In this document: positions 14,939 through 23,614 of the stretch, piece after piece
Layout of the letters: the number at the start of each line of letters is the position of its first letter
How positions within the stretch are numbered: the stretch's first letter is position 1
Assembly: GCA_015056145.1 (NCBI GenBank)
Contig: SVGY01000023.1
Span: 1 to 35,447, forward strand
Length of the DNA stretch: 35,447 bases
From: Clostridiales bacterium
Lineage (GTDB): Bacteria; Bacillota; Clostridia; Christensenellales; Aristaeellaceae
Direction of reading: 5' to 3'
The notes under the pieces: generated by a model
What the model was told of the DNA's origin: nothing
Database searches by the model: none
The model's input: the letters and a program-made list of their open reading frames with translations, nothing else
Made by a program: the position numbers and the translations under genes

Positions 14939-15601
14939 TTAGCGATGTTTATGATCCAGACGGCGGGTAATGAGACCGCCGAGGACTGTAATGATTTGCA
15001 CCAGCGCCACCAGAAGCAGGCTGGCATAGTACATGATATCATACTTGCGAACATTCAGGCCCTTGACGATTGCCAGAGAACCCAAACCGCCGCCGCCTGC
15101 GGCGCTTGCCATTGCGGTGTAGCCCAGAATGGTGGTAACGCAGATGGCTGCACCATTTACAAGAGAGGGGACGGCTTCCGGCAGGAGCACTTTCCAGATG
15201 ATCTGCCAGTTGGTGGAACCCATGGACTGCGCTGCTTCAATGACGCCGTGATCCACTTCATCCAGAGAGCTTTCCACCATTCGGGCGATGTAGGGGAATG
15301 CGCTGATAATTAGGGGAAACACAATGGATTTTGTACCAATGGCCTTGCCCACGATGGCACGGGTCACGGGGAAAAGAACGGCCAGCATGATAATGAAGGG
15401 AATGGAACGAAGGAAATTGATGATAACGCCGAGGACAGCATTGAAGGTGGGGCAGGGGAGAATACCGCCTTTACGGGTAACCACCAGCAAAACGCCCAGC
15501 GGAAGGCCGATCAGATAAGCGATCAGGCTGCTCCAGAAGGTCATGTACAGCGTTTCTTCAAGGCCTTTCATCAGAAGAGGGTAAAGCTTTTCCCAAGCCA
15601 T
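14939..15601 (-). CDS. metI: MetI-type ABC transporter permease
   Basis: A 220-residue permease with five to six membrane segments, characteristic of the short MetI family. The EAA loop that docks on the ATPase is visible as GVIEAAQSMGSTNWQIIWKV. N-terminal LEETLYMTFWSSLIAYLIGL and VINFLRSIPFIIMLAVLFP match the family. Its ATG shares one base with the metN stop codon (TAATG), so the genes are translationally coupled. Works with MetN and MetQ to import methionine-type substrates; related systems also take up other sulfur amino acids. Confidence 0.93.
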   Translation of the reverse strand: MAWEKLYPLLMKGLEETLYMTFWSSLIAYLIGLPLGVLLVVTRKGGILPCPTFNAVLGVIINFLRSIPFIIMLAVLFPVTRAIVGKAIGTKSIVFPLIISAFPYIARMVESSLDEVDHGVIEAAQSMGSTNWQIIWKVLLPEAVPSLVNGAAICVTTILGYTAMASAAGGGGLGSLAIVKGLNVRKYDIMYYASLLLVALVQIITVLGGLITRRLDHKHR

Positions 15602-16611
15602 TAAGAATGCACCTCCTCAACCGTCATTCCTGCCTGACGCAGGTACTCAATAACACGTTTTACATCGATGGGATCTTCCGGGCGGGAGATCATCATCTGG
15701 CCGAAAGATTTTCCATTGAGCTGACGGACGTCTGCGGACAGGATGTTTACTTCCATATCCAGCTCTTTTACCAGCTTGCTGATGATGGGCTGGGCAGCAG
15801 TGTTGCCGTCAAAAACAATACGGATGGCGGATTGCGTGGGGGTCTCTTCCTGATCGGGAAGAATGCCGAACAGCCGGCGGCCTGCAGCGGATTTCGTGTG
15901 CATGAACACGTCATCCACGCTGCCCTGCTCCACCAGCTTGCCTCCATCCAGAATGGCAACCTTGTTGCAGATTTGACGGATAACCGCCATTTCATGGGTG
16001 ATGAGCACAACGGTGATGCCCATTTCCTGATTGATCTTCTGCAAAAGAGCCAGAATGCTTTGGGTAGTCATGGGGTCAAGTGCACTGGTGGCTTCGTCGC
16101 ATAGGAGCATTTCCGGATTGCTGGCAAGGGCTCTTGCAATGGCAACACGCTGCTTCTGTCCGCCGGAAAGCTGGGCGGGATAAGCTTTTGCCTTGTCAGC
16201 CAGACCAACGATTTCCAGCAACTCCATCACACGTTCGTTGGCTTTGGAGGCGGGTACGCCGGCAATCTCCAGGGGATAGCGAACATTACGGGCGACGTTT
16301 TTTTGCATCAGCAGGTTGAATTGCTGAAAAATCATGGCCATGCGGCGACGGGTGCGAAGCAGCACCTTTTTCTTCATGGCAAGGATGTTCTCGCCATCGA
16401 TGAGGATCTGTCCGTCGTTGGGAGTATCCAGCCGGTTCAGGCAGCGGATCAGCGTACTTTTGCCTGCGCCGCTCATGCCGATGATGCCGAAAATATCGCC
16501 CTTTTCAATGGTAAGGTTGATATTGCTCAGGGCATGTACCTCGCCACCGGGGATGGGGTAGATTTTGGTCAAGCCCCGAAGCTCAATCTGAGGAACGTGG
16601 GTTTCGGACAT
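15601..16611 (-). CDS. metN: MetN-type ABC transporter ATPase with NIL domain
   Basis: A 336-residue ATPase. Walker [10 protein letters not shown] (residues 45-53), Q-loop near FQQFNLL, signature LSGGQKQR, Walker [10 protein letters not shown] and switch His in LITHEM. The C-terminal 80 residues or so (from [19 protein letters not shown]) are the ferredoxin-like NIL domain, which in E. coli MetN binds methionine and gives feedback inhibition; its presence supports a sulfur-amino-acid transporter. First structural gene of the operon, 38 nt after the leader terminator, so its expression should depend on read-through there. Confidence 0.94.
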   Translation of the reverse strand: MSETHVPQIELRGLTKIYPIPGGEVHALSNINLTIEKGDIFGIIGMSGAGKSTLIRCLNRLDTPNDGQILIDGENILAMKKKVLLRTRRRMAMIFQQFNLLMQKNVARNVRYPLEIAGVPASKANERVMELLEIVGLADKAKAYPAQLSGGQKQRVAIARALASNPEMLLCDEATSALDPMTTQSILALLQKINQEMGITVVLITHEMAVIRQICNKVAILDGGKLVEQGSVDDVFMHTKSAAGRRLFGILPDQEETPTQSAIRIVFDGNTAAQPIISKLVKELDMEVNILSADVRQLNGKSFGQMMISRPEDPIDVKRVIEYLRQAGMTVEEVHS

Positions 16612-16648
16612 TTTCAGTCTCTTCCTTTCCTGTTGTGCAGAATGCTAT

Positions 16649-16681
16649 AAAAAATCCCGTCTCGCACTATTGCGAGGCGGG
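16649..16681 (-). terminator. Leader terminator (attenuator) before metN
   Basis: Minus strand: CCCGCCTCGCA (16681-16671), loop ATAG, TGCGAGACGGG (16666-16656), giving an 11-bp stem with one C-A mismatch, then A and six T. It lies between the leader ORF stop (16698) and metN (16611), so an unregulated terminator here would silence the transporter. The 5' arm piece CCGCCT is complementary to AGGCGG near the transcript start (16809-16804), a possible antiterminator pairing. Confidence 0.85.
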
Positions 16682-16697
16682 CTTGGAAAGCAATCCA

Positions 16698-16775
16698 TTA
16701 AGCGGCGCAACAACAATAGTACGGGCAATCGCACGCACACATCATGAAGCACCGCATGGCACATCGGTTCGTCAC
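16698..16775 (-). CDS. Cys/Met-rich leader peptide of metNIQ
   Basis: A 25-codon ORF, too short for ordinary gene finding. It starts with GTG at 16775, 8 nt after a perfect AAGGAGG (16790-16784), and stops at TAA 16700-16698. Eight of 25 residues are cysteine (positions 5, 9, 13, 15, 17, 21, 22, 23) and three internal residues are methionine (7, 11, 12); it ends YYCCCAA. The stop is 16 nt before the leader terminator. This is the classical arrangement for ribosome-mediated attenuation: scarce charged tRNA-Cys (perhaps tRNA-Met) would stall the ribosome on the Cys codons and alter downstream folding. The other frames from nearby GTG codons are not Cys-rich. Confidence 0.8.
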   Translation of the reverse strand: MTNRCAMRCFMMCACDCPYYCCCAA

Positions 16776-16824
16776 GCACGACTCCTCCTTACTTCAGACG
16801 TTGCCGCCTTTATTGAATGCAGGT

Positions 16825-16853
16825 ATCATACCACTTGTTTCGGTTTTTGTCAA
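16825..16853 (-). promoter_or_regulatory. Promoter of leader-metNIQ transcript
   Basis: Minus strand: -35 TTGACA (16853-16848), 17-bp spacer, -10 TATGAT (16830-16825). The predicted start near 16818 places the complete leader ORF and terminator in the transcript, with a 5' segment of about 45 nt that includes AGGCGGCAAC. Confidence 0.85.
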
Positions 16854-16896
16854 CGTATACATGTAAAAATGTTGAGAAAACCAAAAAAAGGACACG

Positions 16897-16930
16897 AAAA
16901 AAGGATGGAAAACCCGGAGGTCTTCCATCC
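16897..16930 (-). terminator. Terminator of glycogen operon
   Basis: Minus strand: GGATGGAAGACC-TCCG-GGTTTTCCATCC (16930-16903), a 12-bp stem with one G-T pair, followed by six T. It ends the glgA transcript about 20 nt after its stop. Confidence 0.92.
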
Positions 16931-16950
16931 AAGTAAAGGAGCGTTTTAGA

Positions 16951-18387
16951 TCAGCCAAGCATTTTCTCGTAAATCTTGACATATTCGCCGGCGCTGTGGC
17001 CCCAGCTGTAATCGCCGCTCATGCCACGCTGCTGCAGGGTTGCAATAACGTCCTTCTGATCACGGTAGTAGCCCAGGGCACGACGGATGACGTTGAGCAT
17101 GTCGTGGGCGTTGTAGTTGAGGAAGGTGAAGCCATTGCCTTCCTGGTTGTACTTATTGTAGCTGAGGACGGTGTCCCGCAGACCGCCGGTTTCACGGACG
17201 ATCGGGATGGTGCCGTAGCGCAGGGAAATAAGCTGGCTCAGGCCGCAGGGCTCAAACAGGGAGGGCATCAGGAAGAAGTCAGCGCTGGCATACAGCTTGT
17301 GGGCCAGGCCGTGATCCATGGCAAAACGGGCGGCCATCTTGCCGGGATACTGCTGCTCTGCCCAGCTGAACAGGTTGGTGTAGCGGGCTTCGCCCATACC
17401 CAGCACCACCAGCTGAACGTTTTCGTTCATGATATCGCCCAGCACGCAGTCTACCAGATCCAGACCCTTCTGGTTGCTCAGACGGCCTACCATGGCAATG
17501 AGGGGGATGTCCGGGTTCACTTCAAGGCCCAGATCCTTCTGCAGGGCCAGCTTGTTTTCCACCTTGGTTTCAAGGCTTTCCTTGGTGTAGTTATGGTAGA
17601 TCAGCGGATCGGTTTCGGGGTTGTACTCGTCCACGTCAATGCCGTTGAGAACACCGTAGAGGCTGTCGTGACGGGCACGGATCAGGCCGTCCAGACGCTC
17701 GCCGTAGTAGGCGGTGGTGATTTCCTCAGCATAGCTGGGGCTTACGGTGGTAATGACGTCGGAGTAAACCAGACCGGCCTTCATGAAGTTGGCGCAGCCA
17801 AAGCATTCCAACTTGTCGCTGGTGAACAGGCTGTCGCCCAGGCCAAGCACATCCTGCACTTCTTTGATGCCGAAAATGCCCTGATACTGCAGGTTGTGGA
17901 TGGTGAATATGCTCTTCATGTCAGCGTAGAAGGGCAGGTGAGCATACTGAATCTTGTGCAGGGCAGGGATCATGCCGCTCTGCCAGTCGTGAGCATGGAT
18001 GATGTCAGGCTTGAAATCAAGCAGGGGCAGGGCGTTGAGGCAGGCTCTGCAGAAGAAGCCGTAGCGCTCGTATTCGTCGCCGCCCAGGCCGTAGATGTAG
18101 GGACGGCCAAAGTAGTACTTGTTATCCAGGAAATAGTAGGTAACGCCATCCTTGCGGAGCATGTTGATGCCGCAGTATTGACGCCGCCAGCCCAGCTGCA
18201 CATCGAAATGAAGCTGGAATTCCATCTGCTGCTGCCATTTGGAATCAATGGAAGAGTACATGGGCAGCATTACACGCACGTCATGTCCCATACGGGCCAA
18301 AACGGGGCCCAGTGCGCCCACAACGTCAGCCAGACCGCCGGTTTTTACGAAAGGCACGCATTCGCTGGAGGTGAACAAAATTTTCAT
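16951..18387 (-). CDS. glgA: Glycogen synthase (ADP-glucose type)
   Basis: A 478-residue GT5 glycosyltransferase with GT-B fold, which extends alpha-1,4-glucan from ADP-glucose. N-terminal MKILFTSSECVPFVKTGGLADVVG has the KTGGL ADP-glucose motif; IIHAHDWQSGMIPA and the C-terminal MPSLFEPCGLSQLISLRYGT and VRETGGLRDTV (E-x-x-GL..GTIP..R.TGGL) give the donor site. Length matches bacterial GlgA. ATG 18387 begins the conserved start; AAGGAG lies 12 nt upstream. Last gene of glgB-glgC-glgD-glgA, 70 bp after glgD, with a stable hairpin in between. Confidence 0.96.
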   Translation of the reverse strand: MKILFTSSECVPFVKTGGLADVVGALGPVLARMGHDVRVMLPMYSSIDSKWQQQMEFQLHFDVQLGWRRQYCGINMLRKDGVTYYFLDNKYYFGRPYIYGLGGDEYERYGFFCRACLNALPLLDFKPDIIHAHDWQSGMIPALHKIQYAHLPFYADMKSIFTIHNLQYQGIFGIKEVQDVLGLGDSLFTSDKLECFGCANFMKAGLVYSDVITTVSPSYAEEITTAYYGERLDGLIRARHDSLYGVLNGIDVDEYNPETDPLIYHNYTKESLETKVENKLALQKDLGLEVNPDIPLIAMVGRLSNQKGLDLVDCVLGDIMNENVQLVVLGMGEARYTNLFSWAEQQYPGKMAARFAMDHGLAHKLYASADFFLMPSLFEPCGLSQLISLRYGTIPIVRETGGLRDTVLSYNKYNQEGNGFTFLNYNAHDMLNVIRRALGYYRDQKDVIATLQQRGMSGDYSWGHSAGEYVKIYEKMLG

Positions 18388-18426
18388 AACAGGTAACAAC
18401 TCCTTGTATTATGATGGAAGAACCGA

Positions 18427-18449
18427 CCCGGAGCAGTGATTGCCCCGGG
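18427..18449 (-). repeat. Intra-operon hairpin between glgD and glgA
   Basis: Minus strand CCCGGGGCA-ATCAC-TGCTCCGGG: 9 bp with one wobble and no T run. Possibly an RNA processing or stability element rather than a terminator. Confidence 0.55.
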
Positions 18450-18457
18450 CACAGGTT

Positions 18458-19576
18458 TTAGATCACCATGTTCTTGGAGATCACGATGGGGTAGGCCTTG
18501 GGGCCGATGAGGCGTACGTCCTTCTTGATGACGGCCTGCTTATCCAGGATGCAGTTTTCCAGATAAGCGCCCTCTTCAATGTGGGCGTCCTGCATGAGGA
18601 TGCAGTTTTTCACCGTTGCGCCCTTGGCAACGTGTACGCCACGGAACAGAACGCTGTGATCCAGCGTGCCGCCTACGATGCAGCCGTCTGCCACCATGGA
18701 ATTAATAACCTTGGCGCCTTCCAGGTAGCGGGCGGGCAGTTCGTCACGCACCTTGGTGTAGATGGGACGGTCTTCCTTGAAGAGCTCGTGGCGCACGGCA
18801 GTGTCCAGGGTCTTCATGTTGAAGTCGAAATAGCTCTGCACGCTGTCCATGCGGAAGGCAACATCCTTGTACTCGTAGCCCTTCACCTTCAGGCCTGCGT
18901 CACGGATCATGCGCTGCATAACATCACGCATCAGGTCGTGATAGCCATGGGCCACGCCACGGTCGATCAGTTCCATCAGCAGTTTCTTGGAGATGAACAG
19001 CGCATCCATGCTGGTGTTTTCGTAGCGGGGTTTGGTGGGGTCGATTTCCACGTCAACGATCATGCCGTTTTCGTCCACATCGAAGTAGGTGCCGTATTCG
19101 GGACGCTGCATGGCAGGATCCTTGGTGTACATCATCACGGCGTCGCAGTCCTCATCCAGCTGGTCAAACAGCTCGTTGAGCTTGGGGTTGTACAGGATCA
19201 GGCTGTTGGTGAACAGCACATATTCCTGACGGCTGCGGCGCAGGTAGTTGAAGTTGGAGTGCAGGGCATCCAGAGAGCCGTTGTACACGCCAACGTTTTC
19301 ACGGGTCAGGAAGGGGGGCAGGATGTACAGACCGTCACGCTTGCCGTGGAGGTCCCATTCCTTGCCGCTGCCCAGATGGTCCATCAGGCTGTGGTAGTTT
19401 TTCTGCATGATAACGCCCACGTTGCGTACGCCGCTGTTTACCATGCTGGATACCAGAAAGTCGATCACACGGTAACGGCCTGCCACAGGAAGAGCGGCGA
19501 TGGCGCGCATAAGAGTCAGTTCCCGCAGGAAGCTGTCTTTATCACCGGTATAAATCACACCCATTACATCTTTCAT
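18458..19576 (-). CDS. glgD: GlgD, regulatory ADP-glucose pyrophosphorylase subunit
   Basis: A 372-residue paralogue of GlgC. It keeps the nucleotidyltransferase fold (LPVAGRYRVIDFLVSSMVNSG, LGSGKEWDLHGKRDGLYILPP) and a left-handed beta-helix C-terminus, but the N-terminal catalytic loop is MGVIYTGDKDSFLRELT instead of GGxGxRL, so it is probably not catalytic alone. In Firmicutes GlgD forms a GlgCD heterotetramer and raises GlgC activity. 45 bp after glgC. Confidence 0.95.
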   Translation of the reverse strand: MKDVMGVIYTGDKDSFLRELTLMRAIAALPVAGRYRVIDFLVSSMVNSGVRNVGVIMQKNYHSLMDHLGSGKEWDLHGKRDGLYILPPFLTRENVGVYNGSLDALHSNFNYLRRSRQEYVLFTNSLILYNPKLNELFDQLDEDCDAVMMYTKDPAMQRPEYGTYFDVDENGMIVDVEIDPTKPRYENTSMDALFISKKLLMELIDRGVAHGYHDLMRDVMQRMIRDAGLKVKGYEYKDVAFRMDSVQSYFDFNMKTLDTAVRHELFKEDRPIYTKVRDELPARYLEGAKVINSMVADGCIVGGTLDHSVLFRGVHVAKGATVKNCILMQDAHIEEGAYLENCILDKQAVIKKDVRLIGPKAYPIVISKNMVI

Positions 19577-19621
19577 GGTGTTCTCCTCACTTTGTTTATA
19601 AATTGGATTCCCTGCGGGGTC

Positions 19622-20797
19622 TTACTTTACGTTGTACTGTTCGCCGGCCTTTACGGCTGCGCCTGCGGGCAGCTTCACACCTGCGCCCACAACAGCGATG
19701 TTGCCGGTAGCTTCGCCAACCACGGCGCCGGCGCCGATCACAGCGTCCTCAGCAATGATGGCACGCTTTACCTGTGCACCACGCTCGATAACGCAGCCAG
19801 GCATCAGCACGCAGTCTTCCACACATGCGCCTTCACGGACGGTAACGCCGGCAAAGATCACGCTGTGGTCAACTTTACCGAAAATCTCGCAGCCTTCGGT
19901 GATGAGGCTTTCGCTTACGCTGCCGCCATCAGCCACAAAGTGGGGAGCCAGTCCGGGGCTGCGGCCGTAAATGCGCCACTTCTTGTCGTACAGGTCGATG
20001 GGCATGGGCAGGGAGAGCAGGTCCATGTTGGCCTCCCAGAGGCTTTCGATGGTTCCAACGTCCTTCCAGTAGCCTTCAAAATCGTAGGCGAACATACGCT
20101 GCTTGTCACCCAGCATGTTGGGGATGATGTTCTTGCCGAAGTCGTTGGCGCTGTCGGGGTTGGCGGCGTCCTCGGTGAGGTACTTGCGCAGCTTGTCCCA
20201 GGTGAAGATGTAAACGCCCATGCTGGCCTTGTTGCTCTTGGGATTGGCGGGCTTCTCCTCGAACTCGTCGATGGAGTTGTCGGGGTTGGTGTTCATGATG
20301 CCGAAACGGCTTGCTTCTTCCCACGGAACTTCACGGACGGCGATGGTGCAGTCGGCATTGTTCTGGATATGGTACTGAAGCATTTTGTTGTAGTCCATCT
20401 TGTAGATGTGGTCGCCGCTGAGGATGAGCACATAGTCGGTATTGAACTGCTCGATGAACTGGAGGTTCTGGTAGATGGCGTTGGCGGTACCGGAATACCA
20501 CTCGCCGCTCTTACCCTTAACATAGGGAGGCAGAACATAAACGCCGCCGTGGGCAAGGTCAAGGTCCCAGGGTGCGCCGCTGCCGATGTAAGCGTTCAGG
20601 GCCAGGGGCTGGTACTGGGTCAGCACGCCCACAACGTCAATGCCGCTGTTGGTGCAGTTGGAGAGGGGGAAGTCGATGATGCGGTACTTTCCGCCGTAGG
20701 GGATAGCCGGTTTTGCCATTTCGGCGGTGAGGATGCCAAGACGGCTGCCCTGGCCGCCAGCCAAAAGCATAGCGACACACTGCTTTTTGTTCATCAT
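19622..20797 (-). CDS. glgC: Glucose-1-phosphate adenylyltransferase
   Basis: A 391-residue ADP-glucose pyrophosphorylase making the glucosyl donor for GlgA from ATP and glucose-1-phosphate. Motifs: [32 protein letters not shown], an [12 protein letters not shown] metal/substrate loop and [11 protein letters not shown]-terminal repeats ([27 protein letters not shown]) form the left-handed beta-helix. ATG 20797 follows GAAGGAG; the frame continues upstream but without conservation. It lies 98 bp downstream of glgB in the same operon and is the catalytic partner of GlgD. Confidence 0.96.
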   Translation of the reverse strand: MMNKKQCVAMLLAGGQGSRLGILTAEMAKPAIPYGGKYRIIDFPLSNCTNSGIDVVGVLTQYQPLALNAYIGSGAPWDLDLAHGGVYVLPPYVKGKSGEWYSGTANAIYQNLQFIEQFNTDYVLILSGDHIYKMDYNKMLQYHIQNNADCTIAVREVPWEEASRFGIMNTNPDNSIDEFEEKPANPKSNKASMGVYIFTWDKLRKYLTEDAANPDSANDFGKNIIPNMLGDKQRMFAYDFEGYWKDVGTIESLWEANMDLLSLPMPIDLYDKKWRIYGRSPGLAPHFVADGGSVSESLITEGCEIFGKVDHSVIFAGVTVREGACVEDCVLMPGCVIERGAQVKRAIIAEDAVIGAGAVVGEATGNIAVVGAGVKLPAGAAVKAGEQYNVK

Positions 20798-20895
20798 GGG
20801 AAGGGTCACTCCTTCAACAATAATACTTGGAATACCTGGATGATATATTGTAACCACGCTTCATCCGGCACGGGGCCGGTGAGCAATGAAGGGGT

Positions 20896-22884
20896 TCATT
20901 TCTTTCCCCCCTTTCCAATGCGGATGGGAGCAGCAAGCGTCCCGAACTTCCGTTTTTTTGGAGGTGGGGGAAGGATCTTGTCATACTGGAAGTAAACGGT
21001 GCTCAGCGGGGGAACGCAGATATCCGCCCAGAAGGGGAACCCGTTGTACTCGCCTGGCATGACGGTGATCTCGTAAGCATTGTACTGGTTGCTGCCGCCG
21101 AATTCCTCCCGGTCGGTGTTGAGGATTTCGTTCAGCTTGCCTCCAAAGGGCAGGCCGATGCGGTAGATGGGAAGGAACTGGGGCGTGAAGTTGCTCACGC
21201 ACAGAATGGCGTTGCCCTCCTTGTCGGTACGAAGGAAAGCGAGCACACTGTTGTCCGTGTCGTTGGCGCTGATCCACTGGAAGCCGTCCCAGGACCGATC
21301 CACCTGATGGAAAGCGGGGGTGGATTTGTAGAAATGGTTGAGCTGTTTTACGCAGCTCTGCAGGGGAGCGTGACGCTCATACACAAGCAGGAACCAGTCC
21401 AGCTGATCATCGAACTTCCATTCGATGAAGTGGGCAAATTCGCTGCCCATGAAAAGAAGCTTTTTGCCGGGATGAGCCATGGTGTAACCATAGAGGGCAC
21501 GCAGGCCTGCAAATTTTTGCCAGAGGTCGCCGGGATTTTTATCCAGCATGCTGTGTTTGCCGTGCACTACTTCGTCGTGGGAGAAGGGCAGTACAAAATT
21601 TTCGTTGAAGGCGTAGAACAGGCTGAAGGTGAGCTTGTCGTGGTGATATTTGCGGTAGACCGGATCCAGCTTGATATAGGAAAGAATATCGTTCATCCAG
21701 CCCATGTTCCACTTGAAGCCGAAGCCAAGACCGCCAAGGTAAGTGGGTGCAGTGATCATGGGGAAGGCAGTGCTTTCCTCGGCGATGGTCATTACGCCGT
21801 AAAAATCGTGGTAGATGGTCTCGTTCATCCGGCGCAGGAAATTGATGCCGTCCAGGTTTTCCCTGCCGCCGAAACAGTTGGGGATGTACTGGCCGGGTTC
21901 CTTGCAGAAGTCGTAATAGATGATTCCGCTGACCGCATCCACCCGAAGGCCGTCTGCGTGGAACCAGTCCAGCCAGAAGCAGGCGTTGGACAGCAGAAAA
22001 CTGCACACTTCGCCACGGGCAAAGTCGAAAAGCTTGGTGCCCCACTGGGCAATTTCGCCCCGGCGGCGGTCAGGGTGATTGTACAGGCTGGTGCCATCAA
22101 AGCGGTACAGGCCATAACCATCTCTGGGGAAGTGGCAGGGAACCCAGTCCAGAATTACGCCAATGCCGGCCTGATGGCAGCGGTCTATGAGCTCCATCAG
22201 CTGCTTGGGTTCGCCATAGCGGGAGGTGGCGGAGTAGAAGCCCGTCACCTGATAGCCCCAGCTCATGTCCAGGGGATGCTCCATTACCGGCAAAAGCTCG
22301 ATGTGGGTGTACCCCATTTCCAGAACATAGGGGATGATTTCGTCTGCAAACTCGGTATAAGTGTACATGGTTCCGTCGGGATGACGCCGCCAGGAACCCA
22401 GGTGTACTTCGTAAATATTGACGGGATTTTCGTATGCATTGAAGGTGCTGCGTTGTTTGAGCCATTCTTCATCGCCCCAGAGGTACCCCTCCATATTGTA
22501 GAGCCTGCTGGCGGTCATGGGCCTCACTTCACTGTAGAAGGCGTAAGGGTCTGCTTTCATGCGCCATACATTGTCTGCACCGAGAATATCATATTTATAT
22601 GTGGGAAAACCGTCCTCGGGCGCATCACGGTAAAGGTAATCCTCGTCAAGGCGGATCTCCCAGGTGCCATCGTACTGCTTGTACATGGGGTTGGCGTTGC
22701 GGTCGTAATGATTGAAGGAACCAACCAGCGCCACATGCTTTGCATTGGGCGCCCAGACACAGAAATGCCATTTTTTTATGCCGTTTTCGTCCACGGGATG
22801 AGCGCCGAGCATTTCATAGGCACGCCTGCTGGTGCCCTGGTGGAAATACTCTCTGTACTCCGCTGTTGGGGCGTGGTAAAACAT
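20896..22884 (-). CDS. glgB: 1,4-alpha-glucan branching enzyme
   Basis: A 662-residue GH13 branching enzyme with N-terminal CBM48 (GAHPVDENGIKKWHFCVWAPNA) and catalytic barrel. Catalytic residues: Asp in DGLRVDAVSGI, Glu in TIAEESTAF and Asp in LPFSHDEVVHGK; the substrate loop YEVHLGSWRR is typical. It introduces alpha-1,6 branches in glycogen. ATG 22884 begins the conserved part, with AAGGGGA 9 nt upstream; the frame continues 13 codons further. First gene of the glycogen operon, behind the promoter at 22965-22994. The C-terminus ends in a basic PPPPKKRK-type tail that adds little to the fold. Confidence 0.96.
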   Translation of the reverse strand: MFYHAPTAEYREYFHQGTSRRAYEMLGAHPVDENGIKKWHFCVWAPNAKHVALVGSFNHYDRNANPMYKQYDGTWEIRLDEDYLYRDAPEDGFPTYKYDILGADNVWRMKADPYAFYSEVRPMTASRLYNMEGYLWGDEEWLKQRSTFNAYENPVNIYEVHLGSWRRHPDGTMYTYTEFADEIIPYVLEMGYTHIELLPVMEHPLDMSWGYQVTGFYSATSRYGEPKQLMELIDRCHQAGIGVILDWVPCHFPRDGYGLYRFDGTSLYNHPDRRRGEIAQWGTKLFDFARGEVCSFLLSNACFWLDWFHADGLRVDAVSGIIYYDFCKEPGQYIPNCFGGRENLDGINFLRRMNETIYHDFYGVMTIAEESTAFPMITAPTYLGGLGFGFKWNMGWMNDILSYIKLDPVYRKYHHDKLTFSLFYAFNENFVLPFSHDEVVHGKHSMLDKNPGDLWQKFAGLRALYGYTMAHPGKKLLFMGSEFAHFIEWKFDDQLDWFLLVYERHAPLQSCVKQLNHFYKSTPAFHQVDRSWDGFQWISANDTDNSVLAFLRTDKEGNAILCVSNFTPQFLPIYRIGLPFGGKLNEILNTDREEFGGSNQYNAYEITVMPGEYNGFPFWADICVPPLSTVYFQYDKILPPPPKKRKFGTLAAPIRIGKGGKK

Positions 22885-22964
22885 ATGATCTTCCCCTTCA
22901 ATCAATTCTAAGGACGGAACCACTTATGGCGTCCTTTTTTCCTATTGGGTTTTTAACTATCATT

Positions 22965-23010
22965 ATTCTATTCGTTTTTGGGGTCTTTCGTCAAGAGGAA
23001 ATTTCCCTCT
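22965..23010 (-). promoter_or_regulatory. Promoter of glycogen operon and adjoining dyad
   Basis: Minus strand: -35 TTGACG (22994-22989), 18-bp spacer, -10 TAGAAT (22970-22965). Immediately upstream, 22994-23010 reads AGAGGAAATTTCCCTCT on the plus strand, a near-perfect dyad that may be an operator. An 80-nt leader precedes glgB. Confidence 0.6.
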
Positions 23011-23085
23011 GCGAAACATTTTCTCAAATATTTCGGGCTGTTTTTAGTAAAAAGAAAAAAAGTATGAAAAAAATTTGTAAAATCC

Positions 23086-23114
23086 TTGCAATTCGTTTGG
23101 GAAAGGTATATAAT
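23086..23114 (+). promoter_or_regulatory. Promoter of rpsF operon
   Basis: -35 TTGCAA (23086-23091), 17-bp spacer, -10 TATAAT (23109-23114). Confidence 0.8.
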
Positions 23115-23120
23115 TCTCAA

Positions 23121-23168
23121 TTGGCACATCCTTGCACCGCATAAAGAGGTGCGGTGCCATAAGTCCAA
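23121..23168 (+). promoter_or_regulatory. rpsF leader hairpin (candidate S6:S18 leader)
   Basis: A perfect stem GCACCGCA (23134-23141) / TGCGGTGC (23150-23157) lies inside an outer TTGG/CCAA pairing (23121-23124, 23165-23168), just before the rpsF ribosome-binding site AGGAGG (23169-23174). Many bacteria have an rpsF leader bound by the S6:S18 dimer for feedback control. Position and shape fit; I did not match the conserved bases in full. Confidence 0.45.
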
Positions 23169-23184
23169 GAGGAGGTGAAAGGAA

Positions 23185-23598
23185 ATGAATAGGTACGAAC
23201 TGACCTACATCATCGACACTGCGCTGGAGGAAACCGCTCGCAAGGAGCTGATTGAGAAGTTCTCTTCTCTGATCGCTGCAAACGGCGGCGAAATCGAAAA
23301 GGTCGATGAAACCTTCTGGGGCAAGCGTCGTCTGGCATACCCCATCAACGACAAGCCCGAAGGCTACTACGTTCTGGTCACTCTGAAGGCTCCCGCCGAG
23401 CTGCCCCGTGAGATCGAGCGTAATCTGCAGATCAACGAGAACGTTCTGCGCTATCTCTTCATCAAGCTGGAAGAGAAGAAGCACAGCGTGAAGCCCCGTC
23501 CCGTGCGTACTCCCGCCCCTGTGGCTGCTCCCGTTGAGGAAGCCCCCGCAGCTGTGGAAGCACCCGTGGAAGAACCCGTTGAAACCCCCGCAGAATAA
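23185..23598 (+). CDS. rpsF: 30S ribosomal protein S6
   Basis: 137 residues: the S6 ferredoxin-like fold (MNRYELTYIIDTALEETAR; WGKRRLAYPINDKPEGYYVL; INENVLRYLFIKLE) of about 95 residues plus a C-terminal tail rich in Ala, Pro, Glu and Val. S6 binds the 30S platform with S18, encoded two genes downstream. AGGAGG lies 10 nt before the ATG. First gene of rpsF-ssb-rpsR. The extended acidic tail is longer than in E. coli and probably disordered. Confidence 0.97.
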   Translation: MNRYELTYIIDTALEETARKELIEKFSSLIAANGGEIEKVDETFWGKRRLAYPINDKPEGYYVLVTLKAPAELPREIERNLQINENVLRYLFIKLEEKKHSVKPRPVRTPAPVAAPVEEAPAAVEAPVEEPVETPAE

Positions 23599-23614
23599 AG
23601 GATTGGTGTAAGCA

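Noticed and set aside
16611..16818. T-box or SAM riboswitch upstream of metN
   Set aside because: No T-box TGGNACCGCG-type element and no SAM-I core is seen; the leader is short and contains a translated-looking ORF instead.
18440..20995. 851-residue open frame antisense to glgD and glgC
   Set aside because: It is a reflection of GC-biased codons of two certain genes, low-complexity Val/Gly/His-rich, with no start signal.
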